64,000 nt of DNA from assembly GCA_002449765.1 (NCBI GenBank), contig DJXN01000008.1:129626-193625 (forward strand), written 5' to 3'. Of the stretch, positions 41,761-50,508 are shown in pieces (position 1 is the first letter of the stretch; every line of letters begins with the position of its first letter). This DNA comes from Fibrobacter sp. UBA7003 (lineage in GTDB: Bacteria; Fibrobacterota; Fibrobacteria; Fibrobacterales; Fibrobacteraceae). The position numbers and the translations under genes were made by a program. Under the pieces are notes generated by a model. That model saw only the letters and a list, made by a program, of their open reading frames with translations. It ran no database searches and was not told where the DNA came from.

Positions 41761-42828
41761 ATGGAAATCAAATGGCTTAATCCCGATGCAAAGTTTGACC
41801 GCCTCGTTCTTGCAGGCGATATTGGCGGCACCAACACGAACCTTGGCCTTGTGGGCTACAAGGATGGCAAGTTCACGCTGATTCTCGAGACGGTGTGCCC
41901 CTCCAAGGATATCGATGGGCTCGACGCTCCTATCCGCGAGACGCTCAAGCTCGCCGCGGAAAACCGTGCCGACCTCAAGCCCAGTCATGTGTGCATCAGT
42001 GCCGCGGGTCCGGTGGCGAACAACAAGTGCGTCATGACGAACCTCCCGTGGAGCGTGGATGGCGACGCCCTCACTGCGGCGACCGGCATCCCGACGCTTG
42101 TCATCAACGACTTCATGGCCATCAGCTACGGCATCCCGACCTTGGACGTGGACGACCCCAAGCAGATTTTCAAGCTCACGCATACCGACGGCAGCCAACC
42201 CGCCCCGCAGAAGGCGACCAAGGCTGTGATTGGCCCGGGTACCGGCATGGGTGTCGGCTTCCTCGCGTTCGACGGCGAGAAGTACATCCCCGCTTCTTCG
42301 GAAGGCGGGCATTCTACCTTCGCCCCCTTCGACAAGGATTCGCAGGAATTCCACGATTACATGGAAAAGAAGATTGGCACCGTGCCCGGCGTGGAACCGC
42401 TCGTCTCGGGCATGGGGCTCCGTAACATGTACGAATGGTGGAAGGAAACCCGCGGCGTTCCCGACAACGAGGCTTTCAAGAAGATTGAAGAAACGGAACC
42501 CAACGATCGCCCGAAGTACATCAGCCGCGCGAGCGACACCGACCCGGTGGCCGCCGAGATGATGCGCTTGTTCGTGAAGATGCTCGCCCGCTTCGCAAGC
42601 GACGCTTCTACGCTGTTCCTGCCCCTGGGTGGCCTCTACCTGGCCGGCGGTACGGTGCAGAAGGACCTGCGCTGGCTCGAGCGCGACAACCTGTTCATGA
42701 AGTATTTCGAGAAAAACTACAACCCGAACATCCGTCCGCTCTTGAACAAGATTCCGGTGTACATCATCAAGGATTACAGCATCAGCCTGTACGGCGCCGC
42801 GAACGCGAGCCTCAACTTGCAGAAGTAA
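41761..42828 (+). CDS. glk: Glucokinase
   Basis: Phosphorylates glucose, the entry step for sugar released from cellulose. 355 residues with the ATP-binding phosphate-1 motif LAGDIGGTNTNLGL (about 18-31), the sugar-binding stretch NDFMAISYG, the GPGTGMGVGF loop and EGGHSTFAP, all typical of the bacterial Glk (hexokinase-fold) family rather than short ROK kinases. GGAG lies 10 nt upstream of the start. It converges with the oxidoreductase gene. Confidence 0.92.
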   Translation: MEIKWLNPDAKFDRLVLAGDIGGTNTNLGLVGYKDGKFTLILETVCPSKDIDGLDAPIRETLKLAAENRADLKPSHVCISAAGPVANNKCVMTNLPWSVDGDALTAATGIPTLVINDFMAISYGIPTLDVDDPKQIFKLTHTDGSQPAPQKATKAVIGPGTGMGVGFLAFDGEKYIPASSEGGHSTFAPFDKDSQEFHDYMEKKIGTVPGVEPLVSGMGLRNMYEWWKETRGVPDNEAFKKIEETEPNDRPKYISRASDTDPVAAEMMRLFVKMLARFASDASTLFLPLGGLYLAGGTVQKDLRWLERDNLFMKYFEKNYNPNIRPLLNKIPVYIIKDYSISLYGAANASLNLQK

Positions 42829-42839
42829 TCTGCGGGCGT

Positions 42840-44834
42840 CTATTTTTTCTCGTAGCGCACGTAGGCGAAACTGCGGCTATCGGGGGACCATGAATTCACG
42901 TTGATGGTTCCCTGGCCGCCGAACAGCTGCAGAACCGTGCGGGGCTCACTCCAGCCTGTTTCGTCACACCCTGTCATCAGGCGGATTTCCACGTTCTTGT
43001 TGGGAACGTGCTCGCCGGGGCGTACGTCGCGCTCGTGGTAGGCGAGCATCACGACTTTTGTACGGTCGGGCGAAATGTGCGGAAACCAGGTGTTCAAGTG
43101 TGCGTCGAATGTCATCTGCGTCTGCTCGGAACCGTCGGCCTTCATGCGCCAGGCCTGCATGCGGCCGCTGCGCACTGAATTGAACCAGATGTATTCACCG
43201 TCGCAGTCATATTCGGGGCCGTCGTTCAGTCCGAATGCGGTCGTGAGCTGCGTCTCGTTCCCGCCTGCAGCAGGAATCGTGTAGATGTCGTATTCTCCGT
43301 TGCGTTCGGCGCAGTAGGCGAGCATCTTGCCGTCGGTGGTGACGCCGTGCAGGTAGCTCGGGGCAAGCGGGGTCACGAGTTCCGGCATGCGTCCGTCGAA
43401 GAAAATCTTGTAGATGCGCGAAAGCCCGTCTTCCTTGGTGTGGTGGCTCACGTAGAGCCCCTCGCCGTCGGGAGAGAGAACGTGGTCGTTGTTGCAGTTG
43501 TTGACAAAGTAACTCGGGACTTCCGTCACCTTGCCGCTTTCGATTTCAATCTTGTAGATGCGGCCTTCGCTGTTGAACGTGAGGAACCTGCCGTCGGCGC
43601 TCCAGTTCGGCGCCTCGATGACCTTGTCGAATTCTTTGAGCAGTCTAGATTCGCCGGTCTCGACGTCAAAAATTTCGAGGAAGGACTTGTCGCCGCTGCG
43701 ATCCCAGACTTCGCCCGGACTGAGCTCGAACGGGTAGCTTACTCCCCATGCGGCACGGAGGTTATCCATCTGCGTCATCATCTGCATGGTCTTGGCGTGC
43801 GGCATCTCGGGACATTCCTTGAGTCCCTTCTCGAGGGCCGCCTTGCAGCCCAGCACCTCATATTCGTAGCAGTTTTCGATGCGGGGCGGCTTTACCGATT
43901 CCACGAGCGTCCCGGCGACATCGAACAGCTGGATTTCTTCCATGTCGTTGAGGTTCTGCACGCGGATAAAGCCTTCGGAACCGTAAATGACGCCCTCGTT
44001 CTTGAGAGGGGCCACCATCGAGGTCTTGAGGTGTGCGACTTGCCCGCCCGCATATACGAGGTCAATCCAGTCGGTCGCATCCACGCCCGTATGGAACTTG
44101 ACGCACTTCGTCTTCGTCTCTACGATGTGGTTTGCAACGTATTCCCCACCCGGTGTCATCCCCGCGCGTTCCTCGTCCGATGTCATCCCCGCACGTTCCT
44201 CGCCCGATGTCATCCCCGCGGAGGCGGGGATCCCCTTGCAAATTTTCGGGTCAGTCAAGAAGATATCCGCAAACGTAAGGCTATAAATGCCCAGGTCCAG
44301 CAGTGCACCGCCCGCAAGTTCGGGCTTGTGCAGGCGTCCGATATGCGAAAGCGGCATCGAGAAGTCGGCCTCCACGCTTTCGACCTTGCCGATCTTCCCT
44401 GCCAGAATCCAGTCCTTTACCATCTGCACCGCAGGCAGGAATCGCGTCCACATGGCCTCGCATATAAATACGCCTTTCTCTTCGGCAAGGGCTAGTACTT
44501 CCGATGCCATTAGCGCATTCGCGGTAAAGGCCTTCTCCACGAGCAGGTTCCTGCCATGTTCCAGACAAAGCAGAATGTTGCTGTAGTGTTCTGAATGCGG
44601 GGTCGCAATATAAATCAGGTCGACATCCGCATCTTTCGCGAGTTCCTCGTAACTGCCGTATGCGCGGCTGAATCCGTAATCATCGGCGAACTTTTTCGCT
44701 TTCTCGAGCGTGCGCGAAGCGACTGCGTAGCATTCCACGCCCATGCCGTTCTTTTCAAGTGTCTTGACCGCAGTGGCCATCTTCGTGGCGATATGGCCAC
44801 ATCCGAGAATTGCAAATTTTATAACCGTTTTCAT
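42840..44834 (-). CDS. Fusion of Gfo/Idh/MocA-type oxidoreductase and TolB-like beta-propeller
   Basis: 664 residues. The first ~365 are an NAD(P)-dependent oxidoreductase: Rossmann motif ILGCGHIA, IATPHSEHY, LLVEKAFTAN (catalytic Lys in the EKP-like motif, here EKAF) and a GGALLDLGIY block. The remaining ~300 are six-bladed propeller units with WSADGRFLTF, LSPDGEGLYVS, DIYTIPAAGGNETQLT and WFPHISPDRTKVVML, as in TolB/oligogalacturonate-lyase-like proteins. The frame is continuous across the junction. Between about residues 200 and 228 the oxidoreductase domain carries an in-frame repeat insert (GIPASAGMT then two units ending ERAGMT). Substrate unknown. Confidence 0.82.
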   Translation of the reverse strand: MKTVIKFAILGCGHIATKMATAVKTLEKNGMGVECYAVASRTLEKAKKFADDYGFSRAYGSYEELAKDADVDLIYIATPHSEHYSNILLCLEHGRNLLVEKAFTANALMASEVLALAEEKGVFICEAMWTRFLPAVQMVKDWILAGKIGKVESVEADFSMPLSHIGRLHKPELAGGALLDLGIYSLTFADIFLTDPKICKGIPASAGMTSGEERAGMTSDEERAGMTPGGEYVANHIVETKTKCVKFHTGVDATDWIDLVYAGGQVAHLKTSMVAPLKNEGVIYGSEGFIRVQNLNDMEEIQLFDVAGTLVESVKPPRIENCYEYEVLGCKAALEKGLKECPEMPHAKTMQMMTQMDNLRAAWGVSYPFELSPGEVWDRSGDKSFLEIFDVETGESRLLKEFDKVIEAPNWSADGRFLTFNSEGRIYKIEIESGKVTEVPSYFVNNCNNDHVLSPDGEGLYVSHHTKEDGLSRIYKIFFDGRMPELVTPLAPSYLHGVTTDGKMLAYCAERNGEYDIYTIPAAGGNETQLTTAFGLNDGPEYDCDGEYIWFNSVRSGRMQAWRMKADGSEQTQMTFDAHLNTWFPHISPDRTKVVMLAYHERDVRPGEHVPNKNVEIRLMTGCDETGWSEPRTVLQLFGGQGTINVNSWSPDSRSFAYVRYEKK
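44154..44234. repeat. Three 27-bp repeat units inside the oxidoreductase gene
   Basis: Units begin at 44154, 44181 and 44208 with TGTCATCCCCGC. The first two are 27 nt and differ at two positions; the third ends in the palindrome CCCCGCGGAGGCGGGG. This is a dispersed intergenic repeat placed in frame, translated as nine-residue units. Confidence 0.85.
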
Positions 44835-44936
44835 TGTTATACTAATATAAACTTATTTCTGAAAATAAAACACCGCTTGCGACCATATAAATGGACTCAC
44901 GTGTAAACGCCATTTTTGGGGATTGTGTAGGGGCTT

Positions 44937-45371
44937 TTATTCCAACATTATCGTGAAGGGGCCGTCGTTGGTGAGGCTCACCTGCATGTCGGCGCCGAAT
45001 TTCCCTGTTTGTACGACGGGGATTTCTTTTTTGCACTCGGCAACGATGTATTCGTAGAGCTCGTTTGCGAGTGTCGGGTTGCCGGCGCCGTTGAATGTGG
45101 GACGGTTGCCCTTGTTGCAGTTCGCGTACAGCGTAAACTGCGAGACGAGCAGGAGCTCGCCGCCGACGTCCTTGATGGAAAGGTTCGTCTTGCCGTTTTC
45201 GTCGGCAAAGATGCGCAGCGCAAGCATCTTGCGGATGAGCCTGTCGGCGATTTCGCGGGTATCGTCTTCGCCTACGCCGATGAGAATCATGTAGCCCTTG
45301 CCGATTTTGCCGACAGTCTGCCCATCGATATCCACTTGGGCGTTCAAGACGCGCTGAATCAGGAATTTCAT
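44937..45371 (-). CDS. dtd: D-aminoacyl-tRNA deacylase
   Basis: Removes D-amino acids wrongly attached to tRNA. 144 residues with the two family motifs SQFTLYA (77-83) and NDGPFT (135-140; the usual form is NxGPVT, here Phe for Val). ATG follows the tcdA stop by one nucleotide, so it is the last gene of sufS-tcdA-dtd. Confidence 0.95.
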   Translation of the reverse strand: MKFLIQRVLNAQVDIDGQTVGKIGKGYMILIGVGEDDTREIADRLIRKMLALRIFADENGKTNLSIKDVGGELLLVSQFTLYANCNKGNRPTFNGAGNPTLANELYEYIVAECKKEIPVVQTGKFGADMQVSLTNDGPFTIMLE

Positions 45372-45372
45372 A

Positions 45373-46206
45373 TTACTTTGTGCTTGCTAAAGCTTTTTGA
45401 TAGATGTCCTGCATCACGAGGCCCGCAATCATGAATCCAAAAATAGCGGTGGAGTGTGCCATGGTCCCGTTGATTTGCGCCTTACTGCTGCACCATTCGT
45501 GATCGACCAGGTTTGCATTCTGGAGTTCGGCTTCGCTTCTTTCGTGGCGCACCTTGGGGCACATGCAGGCGTCTGTGCCACAAGAGGAATTCTTGCCGCG
45601 GTTTTTCAGGAGTTCGTCGCTGTAGACGCACAGCACTTTTTTCTTGAGCGCCATTTTCTTTTTCTTGAACTTATCGCGGAGCGCGCGGGCGAGCGGGCAA
45701 CCGGCGACTTTCCAGAATTCGGCGACCTTGATTCGTGTGGGGTCCATCTTGAGGGCTGCCCCCATTGAAGAAAATACCGTGGCCTTGGTGCGCGTGGCGT
45801 GCCACAACAGCTGCATCTTGTTTTCGAGGCTGTCGATGGCATCGATGATGTAGTCGAAGGTGTCCAGTTGGAATTTGTCCGTATTCGCTTCTTCGTAGAT
45901 GTCTTGGAGTGCTACGATGTTGGCGTGCGGGTTGATTTCGAGTAGGCGATTTTTCAGCACGTCCACCTTGACTTGCCCCACGGTTTTCGTGGTGGCCATC
46001 AGTTGGCGGTTCACGTTGGTGACGCACACGCGGTCTGAATCAACGAGTACGAGTTCCTTGATGCCGGAACGCACCAGGCTTTCGGCGCACCAGCTGCCGA
46101 CTCCGCCGAGACCGAAGATGATGACGCGCTTCTGGTAGATGTTGCCCATCACGTCGTCCCCGAGCAGGAGCGATGTGCGGTTGAAGATGCCTTTCTCGAT
46201 TCCCAT
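45373..46206 (-). CDS. tcdA: tRNA threonylcarbamoyladenosine dehydratase (ThiF/MoeB-type)
   Basis: 277 residues of the E1-like superfamily: nucleotide loop GLGGVGS (32-38), [23 protein letters not shown] and a later cysteine-bearing segment. The length and C-terminal [15 protein letters not shown] fit TcdA (formerly CsdL), which cyclises t6A in tRNA with ATP. Its place just after a SufS/CsdA-type cysteine desulfurase repeats the csdA-csdL partnership known in other bacteria. Confidence 0.88.
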   Translation of the reverse strand: MGIEKGIFNRTSLLLGDDVMGNIYQKRVIIFGLGGVGSWCAESLVRSGIKELVLVDSDRVCVTNVNRQLMATTKTVGQVKVDVLKNRLLEINPHANIVALQDIYEEANTDKFQLDTFDYIIDAIDSLENKMQLLWHATRTKATVFSSMGAALKMDPTRIKVAEFWKVAGCPLARALRDKFKKKKMALKKKVLCVYSDELLKNRGKNSSCGTDACMCPKVRHERSEAELQNANLVDHEWCSSKAQINGTMAHSTAIFGFMIAGLVMQDIYQKALASTK

Positions 46207-46217
46207 ACGAGTCCCGG

Positions 46218-47456
46218 TTAGCCGAAGAGTCGGAGAACGCGCTTGATGCCTGCGACAAAGCGGTCGATGTCGCGCTTCAGGGTGTACGCTCCGAAACTGA
46301 GTCGAAGCGTGGCGTCAACGCCGAAGCGGTCCATGACGGGTTGGGCGCAGTGGTGCCCGCTACGCACCGCAACGTTTTCTTCGTCGAGAATCATGGCGGC
46401 GTCGCTTACAGCGATGCCGTCCAGCGTGATGCTGATGAGGGCGCCGCGTTCCTTCGGGTTCCCGAAGATTTTTACCTGCGGAATTTGCGCGAGCTGTTCC
46501 AGCGCGTAGTTCGTGATTTCTTCTTCGTGCTTGCGAATGTTTTCAATGCCTACTGTATTAATCCATTCGATGGCTTTGCCGAGCCCGATGACTTCGGCAA
46601 TCATGGGCGTGCCTGCCTCGAAACGTGCGGGAACGTCGGCGTAAGTCGTCTTTTCAAAAGTCACGTTCTTGATCATCTCGCCGCCACCATGCCAGGGGGG
46701 CATACTGTCGAGAACTTCGTACTTGCCGTAGAGTACGCCCACGCCTGTCGGGCCGTACATCTTGTGTCCGCTGAAGGCGAGAAAATCGCAGTCCAACTTT
46801 TGCACGTCAATCTTGATGTGGCTTGAACTTTGGGCGGCGTCAATCAGGATCTTTGCCTGCGGGGCGAGACCTCGCACGGTGGCAATAATTTCAGCAATCG
46901 GGTTCACGGTGCCCACGGAATTGCTCACGTGGGTGACGGCCACCATCTTGGTTCGCGCATTCAACAACCCGGGAAGTGCTGCCAAATCCAGATCGCCGTT
47001 GTCCAAAACGGGAATCACCTTGATTTTCGCGCCTTTCATTTCGGCAACGAGCTGCCAGCTCACGATGTTTGCATGGTGCTCCAGACCGCTAATCAAAATC
47101 TCGTCGCCCGCCTCGAAGAACTTGCGGCCGTAACTCCACGCCACCAGATTGATGCTTTCGGTGGTGCCGCGGGTGAATACGATTTCGTCTTCGGTTTTTG
47201 CGTTAATAAATTTTGCGACATTCTTGCGCGTTGCTTCGAACGCTTCGGTGGTGCGGGCGCTCAGACGGTACACGCCGCGCTTTACGGAACTGTAGTGTTC
47301 GCGGTAAAAGTCGTCCATGGCGTCGATGACGCACGCGGGCTTTTGCGTGGTGGCCGTGCTATCCAAAAAGGCAAGGGGCTTTGCATCCTTATCGCCTGCG
47401 ACAAGCATCGGAAATTCGCTACGGATTTTTTCTGCGTCAATATTTGCATCAATCAT
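46218..47456 (-). CDS. sufS: Cysteine desulfurase, SufS/CsdA type
   Basis: 412 residues. PLP lysine in SGHKMYGPTGVG (K232), active cysteine in RSGHHCAQP (C370), plus LEHHANIVSW and GTTESINLVAW: the class II (SufS/CsdA) desulfurase pattern. It releases sulphur from cysteine for cluster assembly or tRNA modification. ATG 47456 starts the conserved IRSEFP region; the frame stays open upstream but lacks family similarity. No other suf genes are adjacent. A TACATT hexamer lies 7 nt before the ATG without a ribosome binding site. Confidence 0.93.
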   Translation of the reverse strand: MIDANIDAEKIRSEFPMLVAGDKDAKPLAFLDSTATTQKPACVIDAMDDFYREHYSSVKRGVYRLSARTTEAFEATRKNVAKFINAKTEDEIVFTRGTTESINLVAWSYGRKFFEAGDEILISGLEHHANIVSWQLVAEMKGAKIKVIPVLDNGDLDLAALPGLLNARTKMVAVTHVSNSVGTVNPIAEIIATVRGLAPQAKILIDAAQSSSHIKIDVQKLDCDFLAFSGHKMYGPTGVGVLYGKYEVLDSMPPWHGGGEMIKNVTFEKTTYADVPARFEAGTPMIAEVIGLGKAIEWINTVGIENIRKHEEEITNYALEQLAQIPQVKIFGNPKERGALISITLDGIAVSDAAMILDEENVAVRSGHHCAQPVMDRFGVDATLRLSFGAYTLKRDIDRFVAGIKRVLRLFG

Positions 47457-47463
47457 GGGCCCA

Positions 47464-47469
47464 AATGTA
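47464..47469 (-). promoter_or_regulatory. -10-like TACATT 7 nt before sufS ATG
   Basis: Minus strand TACATT followed by TGGGCCC and ATG 47456. Same layout as other possible leaderless genes in the window. Confidence 0.35.
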
Positions 47470-47562
47470 GAAAAGTTCGGCTCTTCGGCGCTTTTTTTAG
47501 GGGTGGACTCGGTTGCGAAAGGTTGATTTGCTATATTGGAACGAAACGAAAGAGAGGACAGT

Positions 47563-48948
47563 ATGAAAAATATGCGTAAGATATTGGCCCTTGCTGTGGT
47601 ATCCGTTTTTGCGACGGGTGTGTTTGCCCAGGATGAATTGCATGCCGCCATCGATGCCGGTGATTTGGCGACCGCCCAGAAAATGGTGAAAAAAGGTCAA
47701 GTCGAGGACGTGTACTGTGGAAAGCTCACTCCGAACGAGGCTGTCCAGGTCTACGAAAAAATTTTCAAGAAGAATCCCGACGAGTCTTTTGCCAACTGCC
47801 CGACTCAGTTTGCCTATGGTTACGGGACGCACACCTGCTCCAATCCGAATGCGATGGAAGCCTGTAACGAGGTCATCTCGCTCTTGCTCCTGGATGGCGA
47901 AAATGGAAACGCCAGGGCGATTGACCTGCTTGAAGCGGCTGTAAAAGCGGCTGTCAAGGTCAAGGCTTTTGCGAAGCCTATCAAGATGCTTGTCGATACG
48001 TCCCTCTGGGTCCCGTGCCCGAAGAAGGGCCGCGCCCGCAACGAATGCATGGAAGAATGTTTTGAACAGGCTCACAATACGCTCGATGCCGCACGCGAGG
48101 CCCTGTGCGAAACCAAGCCGGAACGCTTTGTTTCCGACACGACTATCAACGCTCCGCGTCCGTCTCCCTTGTTCGAAAAGCTCCGCAAGGGATTGCCGGA
48201 GGCCTTCTGGAAATCTCCGAAATCTGTAGCGGGCCGCTTTGCGACGATTATGCAGAATAGCGCAAAGGCGCTCTCGATTCCGGATACGGCTATTATCGGT
48301 CTTGGTTACGTGAGCCGCTGGGTTGAAAGCCACAAGGCTGCAGGGACTCCGCTTCCTGGCAGCGAACTTTTCCGCTTCTGTGCGGTTTGGCCGTCCGAAG
48401 TGGAAACAATCCTTGCGACGAAGGGACATGGTTCCCGCTGCCCGGTGTTCGAAGAATTTGTAGACCCTCGCGACAATCAGAAATATAGGGTCAAGGATAT
48501 TGGTGGAACCAAGTGGTTTGTCCAGAACCTGAATTTCGCCATGGAAGGCAGCTCCGTTTGCTATGAACGCGAGGAAGACAACTGCAAGGCCTATGGCAAG
48601 CTCTATACGCAGGGAGCCGCCAAGGTCGCTTGTCCCGAAGGTACCCATCTCTCGACGGAAGAAGACTGGAAGTCCCTCGAAGCGTTCGCTGGCGGCACGG
48701 ACGTGGCTGCCGAGAAGCTCCGCAGCAACGGCAGCGACGATTATGCGTTTACCGCACTGTTCGGCGGCTATGCCAACAAGAACATGAACTTCGTTATCCA
48801 GGGCGAAGGGGCCTACTTCTGGACCGAGAAGCAGCTTGCGGACGGCCGCGGCCTTGCGAAGTCGATGTTCAGCTCCGATAAGAACGTGACGTCGATGCCT
48901 GCCGACAAGGACTTCTGGCTTTCCGTGCGTTGCGTGATGAATAAATGA
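47563..48948 (+). CDS. Secreted protein with ankyrin-like N terminus and TIGR02145 C terminus
   Basis: 461 residues. Signal peptide ends FAQ; then DELHAAIDAGDLATAQKMVKKGQV resembles one ankyrin-like helical pair. The middle is helical with CxxxC-type pairs (CPKKGRARNECMEEC). The C terminus (about 305-461) is a TIGR02145 domain: FVDPRDNQKYRVKDIGGTKWFVQNLNF, CYEREEDNCKAYGKLYT, ACPEGTHLSTEEDWKSL and FWLSVRCVMNK. GAGAGG before ATG 47563 sets the start, and a TATATT lies about 28 nt upstream in the gap shared with sufS. Confidence 0.85.
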   Translation: MKNMRKILALAVVSVFATGVFAQDELHAAIDAGDLATAQKMVKKGQVEDVYCGKLTPNEAVQVYEKIFKKNPDESFANCPTQFAYGYGTHTCSNPNAMEACNEVISLLLLDGENGNARAIDLLEAAVKAAVKVKAFAKPIKMLVDTSLWVPCPKKGRARNECMEECFEQAHNTLDAAREALCETKPERFVSDTTINAPRPSPLFEKLRKGLPEAFWKSPKSVAGRFATIMQNSAKALSIPDTAIIGLGYVSRWVESHKAAGTPLPGSELFRFCAVWPSEVETILATKGHGSRCPVFEEFVDPRDNQKYRVKDIGGTKWFVQNLNFAMEGSSVCYEREEDNCKAYGKLYTQGAAKVACPEGTHLSTEEDWKSLEAFAGGTDVAAEKLRSNGSDDYAFTALFGGYANKNMNFVIQGEGAYFWTEKQLADGRGLAKSMFSSDKNVTSMPADKDFWLSVRCVMNK

Positions 48949-48976
48949 TGATTGATGGATGATGAAGGAGCTCGCC

Positions 48977-49933
48977 ATGTCCTTCGCTCCTACTTGCAAT
49001 CGTGATTCCTGGATAAGGCGCCAAGCCTTGATGGGCAAGGTGCGCGCCTTCTTTGAAAGCCGCGGCGTGCTTGAAGTCGAGACTCCTGTGCTCTCGAATG
49101 CGGGCGGTACCGACCCCCAGCTCGATTATTTCGAGGTGAACGGTCGGCCGGCGCGCTTCCTCATGACGAGTCCCGAATTCCACATGAAGCGCCTGCTGGC
49201 GTCCGGTTTCGGGGACATATTCCAGATAACCAAGTCCTTCCGCAAGGATGAATTCGGAAGCCACCACAACAACGAGTTCAGCATGGTGGAGTGGTATCGC
49301 GTCGGCATGCCGCAGGAGAAACTGATGGACGAGGTGGAAGCGCTCGTGTCCGAAATAGTCGGAAGCCCTGTCAAGGCCCATCGCACTCGCTGGATAGACG
49401 CGTTCAAGAATTATGCGGGAGTGGACCCGTTCTGCGAGGATTTGGACAACTTTGTTCGAGCGTGCGAATCCGGCGGCGTGCCCGTTCCCGAAGGCCCGGA
49501 ACGGATGGCCCGCGAAGACTGGTGGGATTACCTGATGGTCTTCATGGTGGAACCTGCCCTTGCGAAAAACGGCCCCGAATTCATCCTCGACTACCCGCAG
49601 TCGCAGGCCGCGCTTGCGCAGACGTTTGTCGGGGAAGATGGCCACACCTGGGCGCGCCGATTCGAACTCTTCATGGATAACGTGGAACTCTGCAACGGCT
49701 ATACGGAACTCACCGATGCCGCCGAACAGCGTCGACGTTTTGAGTCGGATCTCGACATCCGCCGCCAGATGGGGAAACCGCTTCCGCCTGTCGATGAAAA
49801 TTTCTTGTCCGCCCTGGAATCCGGGATGCCGGCCTGCTCGGGCGTGGCGCTCGGGCTTGACCGCTTGTTTATGCTTGCCCTCGGCAAAAAAGAAATCAAG
49901 GATGTGATCCTGTTCCCGAGCCCGATTGCCTGA
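48977..49933 (+). CDS. epmA: EF-P lysyltransferase-like protein (EpmA/PoxA/GenX)
   Basis: 318 residues, a class II lysyl-tRNA-synthetase catalytic core without the anticodon-binding domain. Motif 2 is in FRKDEFGSHHNNEFSMVEWYR and motif 3 in GVALGLDRLFML; VETPVLSNAGGTDP and TSPEFHMKRLL are also typical of EpmA, which attaches beta-lysine to elongation factor P. The start is fixed by AAGGAG six bases before ATG 48977; earlier ATGs at 48959/48962 lie before this site. No epmB or efp is in the window. Confidence 0.9.
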   Translation: MSFAPTCNRDSWIRRQALMGKVRAFFESRGVLEVETPVLSNAGGTDPQLDYFEVNGRPARFLMTSPEFHMKRLLASGFGDIFQITKSFRKDEFGSHHNNEFSMVEWYRVGMPQEKLMDEVEALVSEIVGSPVKAHRTRWIDAFKNYAGVDPFCEDLDNFVRACESGGVPVPEGPERMAREDWWDYLMVFMVEPALAKNGPEFILDYPQSQAALAQTFVGEDGHTWARRFELFMDNVELCNGYTELTDAAEQRRRFESDLDIRRQMGKPLPPVDENFLSALESGMPACSGVALGLDRLFMLALGKKEIKDVILFPSPIA

Positions 49934-49939
49934 TGCGTC

Positions 49940-50461
49940 TTATTTGACAAGCGCCTTTATCGCGCGCCTCATGCGGTGTTCTTCGATGATTCCCGCTTCG
50001 ATGTAGTCGATGCCGCCTTTTTCATCCAGAAGGTAGCTTACCGGGATGACCCGCGGGTTGCCGAGCATGTTCATGAGGTCGTAGTTCCAGTGCACCATGA
50101 CCCATGGCATGTCGTACTTCTTCTTGAACCGGGAGGCGATTTTTATGTTGTCGTCTTCGTTTACCATGAGGATGCGGAAACCGTCGTCGAAAAATTCGTC
50201 GTGCAGTTTTTTCAGCGTCGGCAGCTCAGCGATGCATGCGGGGCACCAGCTAGCGCTGAGCACGATGAGTGTCGCCTTGCCCTTTTCTGCCTGGAACGTG
50301 GTTTTCCCGCCGTCGATGCTGATTGCGTCGAAGTTCTCGATTGAATCGGGCATCTGCTGGAAAGGCTTCGCGTTTTCCCTGTAGGCAAGGAAAATGGCGC
50401 ACAAAATGGCGATCAAGGCCAGAATTCCGGCAGTTTTATAGGATTTAATCTGCATATCCAT
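49940..50461 (-). CDS. TlpA/ResA-like thiol-disulphide oxidoreductase
   Basis: 173 residues: one N-terminal membrane anchor (about 10-27) and a thioredoxin fold with the redox motif SASWCPACIAEL (WCPAC, about 72-76). Later blocks VNEDDN and NPRVIPVSYLLDEKGGIDYIEAG include the cis-proline-type VIPVSY. Probably a periplasmic reductant for cytochrome maturation or cell-envelope proteins. It converges on epmA with a 6-nt gap and is divergent from pilT. Confidence 0.85.
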   Translation of the reverse strand: MDMQIKSYKTAGILALIAILCAIFLAYRENAKPFQQMPDSIENFDAISIDGGKTTFQAEKGKATLIVLSASWCPACIAELPTLKKLHDEFFDDGFRILMVNEDDNIKIASRFKKKYDMPWVMVHWNYDLMNMLGNPRVIPVSYLLDEKGGIDYIEAGIIEEHRMRRAIKALVK

Positions 50462-50495
50462 AAAGAATTTATTTTTTTTTCGCGCTGTTTTAAGT

Positions 50496-50501
50496 TATAT
50501 T
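50496..50501 (+). promoter_or_regulatory. -10-like TATATT 7 nt before pilT ATG
   Basis: TATATT, 7 nt, then ATG 50509 with no ribosome binding site. The upstream region is a T run, so the -35 is unclear. Suggests a leaderless mRNA. Confidence 0.5.
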
Positions 50502-50508
50502 CTTTGAT

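Noticed and set aside
47497-49038. 513-codon minus-strand frame opposite the TIGR02145 and epmA genes
   Set aside because: Both plus-strand genes have recognisable domains and ribosome binding sites.
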